In this document: positions 6,191-6,214 of the stretch, one piece after another
How positions within the stretch are numbered: position 1 is the first letter of the stretch
How the letters are laid out: each line of letters begins with the position of its first letter
NCBI GenBank assembly: GCA_021823555.1
Contig: JAKANW010000189.1
Span: 1 to 6,214 of the forward strand
DNA length: 6,214 bases
Reading direction: 5' to 3'
Source: Chloroflexota bacterium
Lineage (GTDB): Bacteria > Chloroflexota > Anaerolineae > Anaerolineales > Villigracilaceae
Notes under the pieces: generated by a model
The model's database searches: none
What the model saw: only the letters and a program-made list of their open reading frames with translations
What the model was told of the DNA's origin: nothing
Translations under genes and position numbers: made by a program

Positions 6191-6214
6191 TGCAAAAAGC
6201 ACAGCTGCTTCACC
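6190..6214 (+). CDS. Start of a downstream gene, translationally coupled (3' partial)
   Basis: An ATG at 6190-6192 overlaps the TGA stop (6188-6190) of the radical SAM gene by one base (TGATG), and the frame is open for the eight codons visible (MQKAQLLH). This overlap is typical of coupled genes in an operon. Too little is visible to identify the product. By context it could be the DUF2344/TIGR03936 radical-SAM-linked protein that accompanies this family, but that is inference from known neighbourhoods only. Confidence 0.5.

Noticed and set aside
5267..6202. A 311-codon minus-strand open frame opposite the radical SAM gene.
   Set aside because: The plus-strand frame carries clear radical SAM motifs over the same bases; the antisense product has no recognisable motif or start signal.

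Overview
The window looks like a piece of a chromosome from an uncultured or poorly characterised member of the Chloroflexota, probably the Anaerolineae. This is an inference. It rests on the moderately high GC content, a lipoprotein with a Pro/Thr-rich linker behind its lipobox, a secreted protein built from a sialidase-like region, an Ig-like domain and a C-terminal beta domain, and a large radical SAM protein of a type I associate with that phylum. No rRNA, tRNA, CRISPR array, phage gene or transposase gene is visible.

Layout. Bases 1-1470 (+) are the 3' part of a gene for a large secreted multidomain protein; its start lies outside the window. It ends at a strong hairpin terminator (1515-1549). 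Bases 1855-2535 (-) encode a 226-residue lipoprotein that converges on the first gene and has its own terminator (1798-1831). Between the two terminators lies a 123-bp palindromic element (1622-1744) with near-perfect terminal inverted repeats and a 7-bp flanking direct repeat, which fits a MITE-like insertion. A 263-bp divergent intergenic region separates the lipoprotein from the next gene (2799-4160, +). That gene encodes an exported protein with bactofilin-like beta repeats followed by a multi-pass membrane domain, and it ends at a hairpin terminator (4188-4219). A TATAAT box immediately follows, so close to the next ATG that the message is probably leaderless. The gene it drives (4250-6190, +) encodes a 646-residue radical SAM protein. 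A further gene starts within its stop codon (ATGA overlap at 6187-6190 region, start at 6190) and runs off the window.

How the genes relate. The first three complete or partial genes all encode envelope or exported proteins, but terminators and opposite strands show that each is its own transcription unit. The radical SAM gene begins a separate unit that is translationally coupled to the next gene. I see no defence system, biosynthetic cluster or other obviously new multi-gene system. The most notable items are the small palindromic element, the predicted leaderless promoter, the exported bactofilin-like protein, and a second CX3CX2C cysteine motif at the C-terminus of the radical SAM protein.
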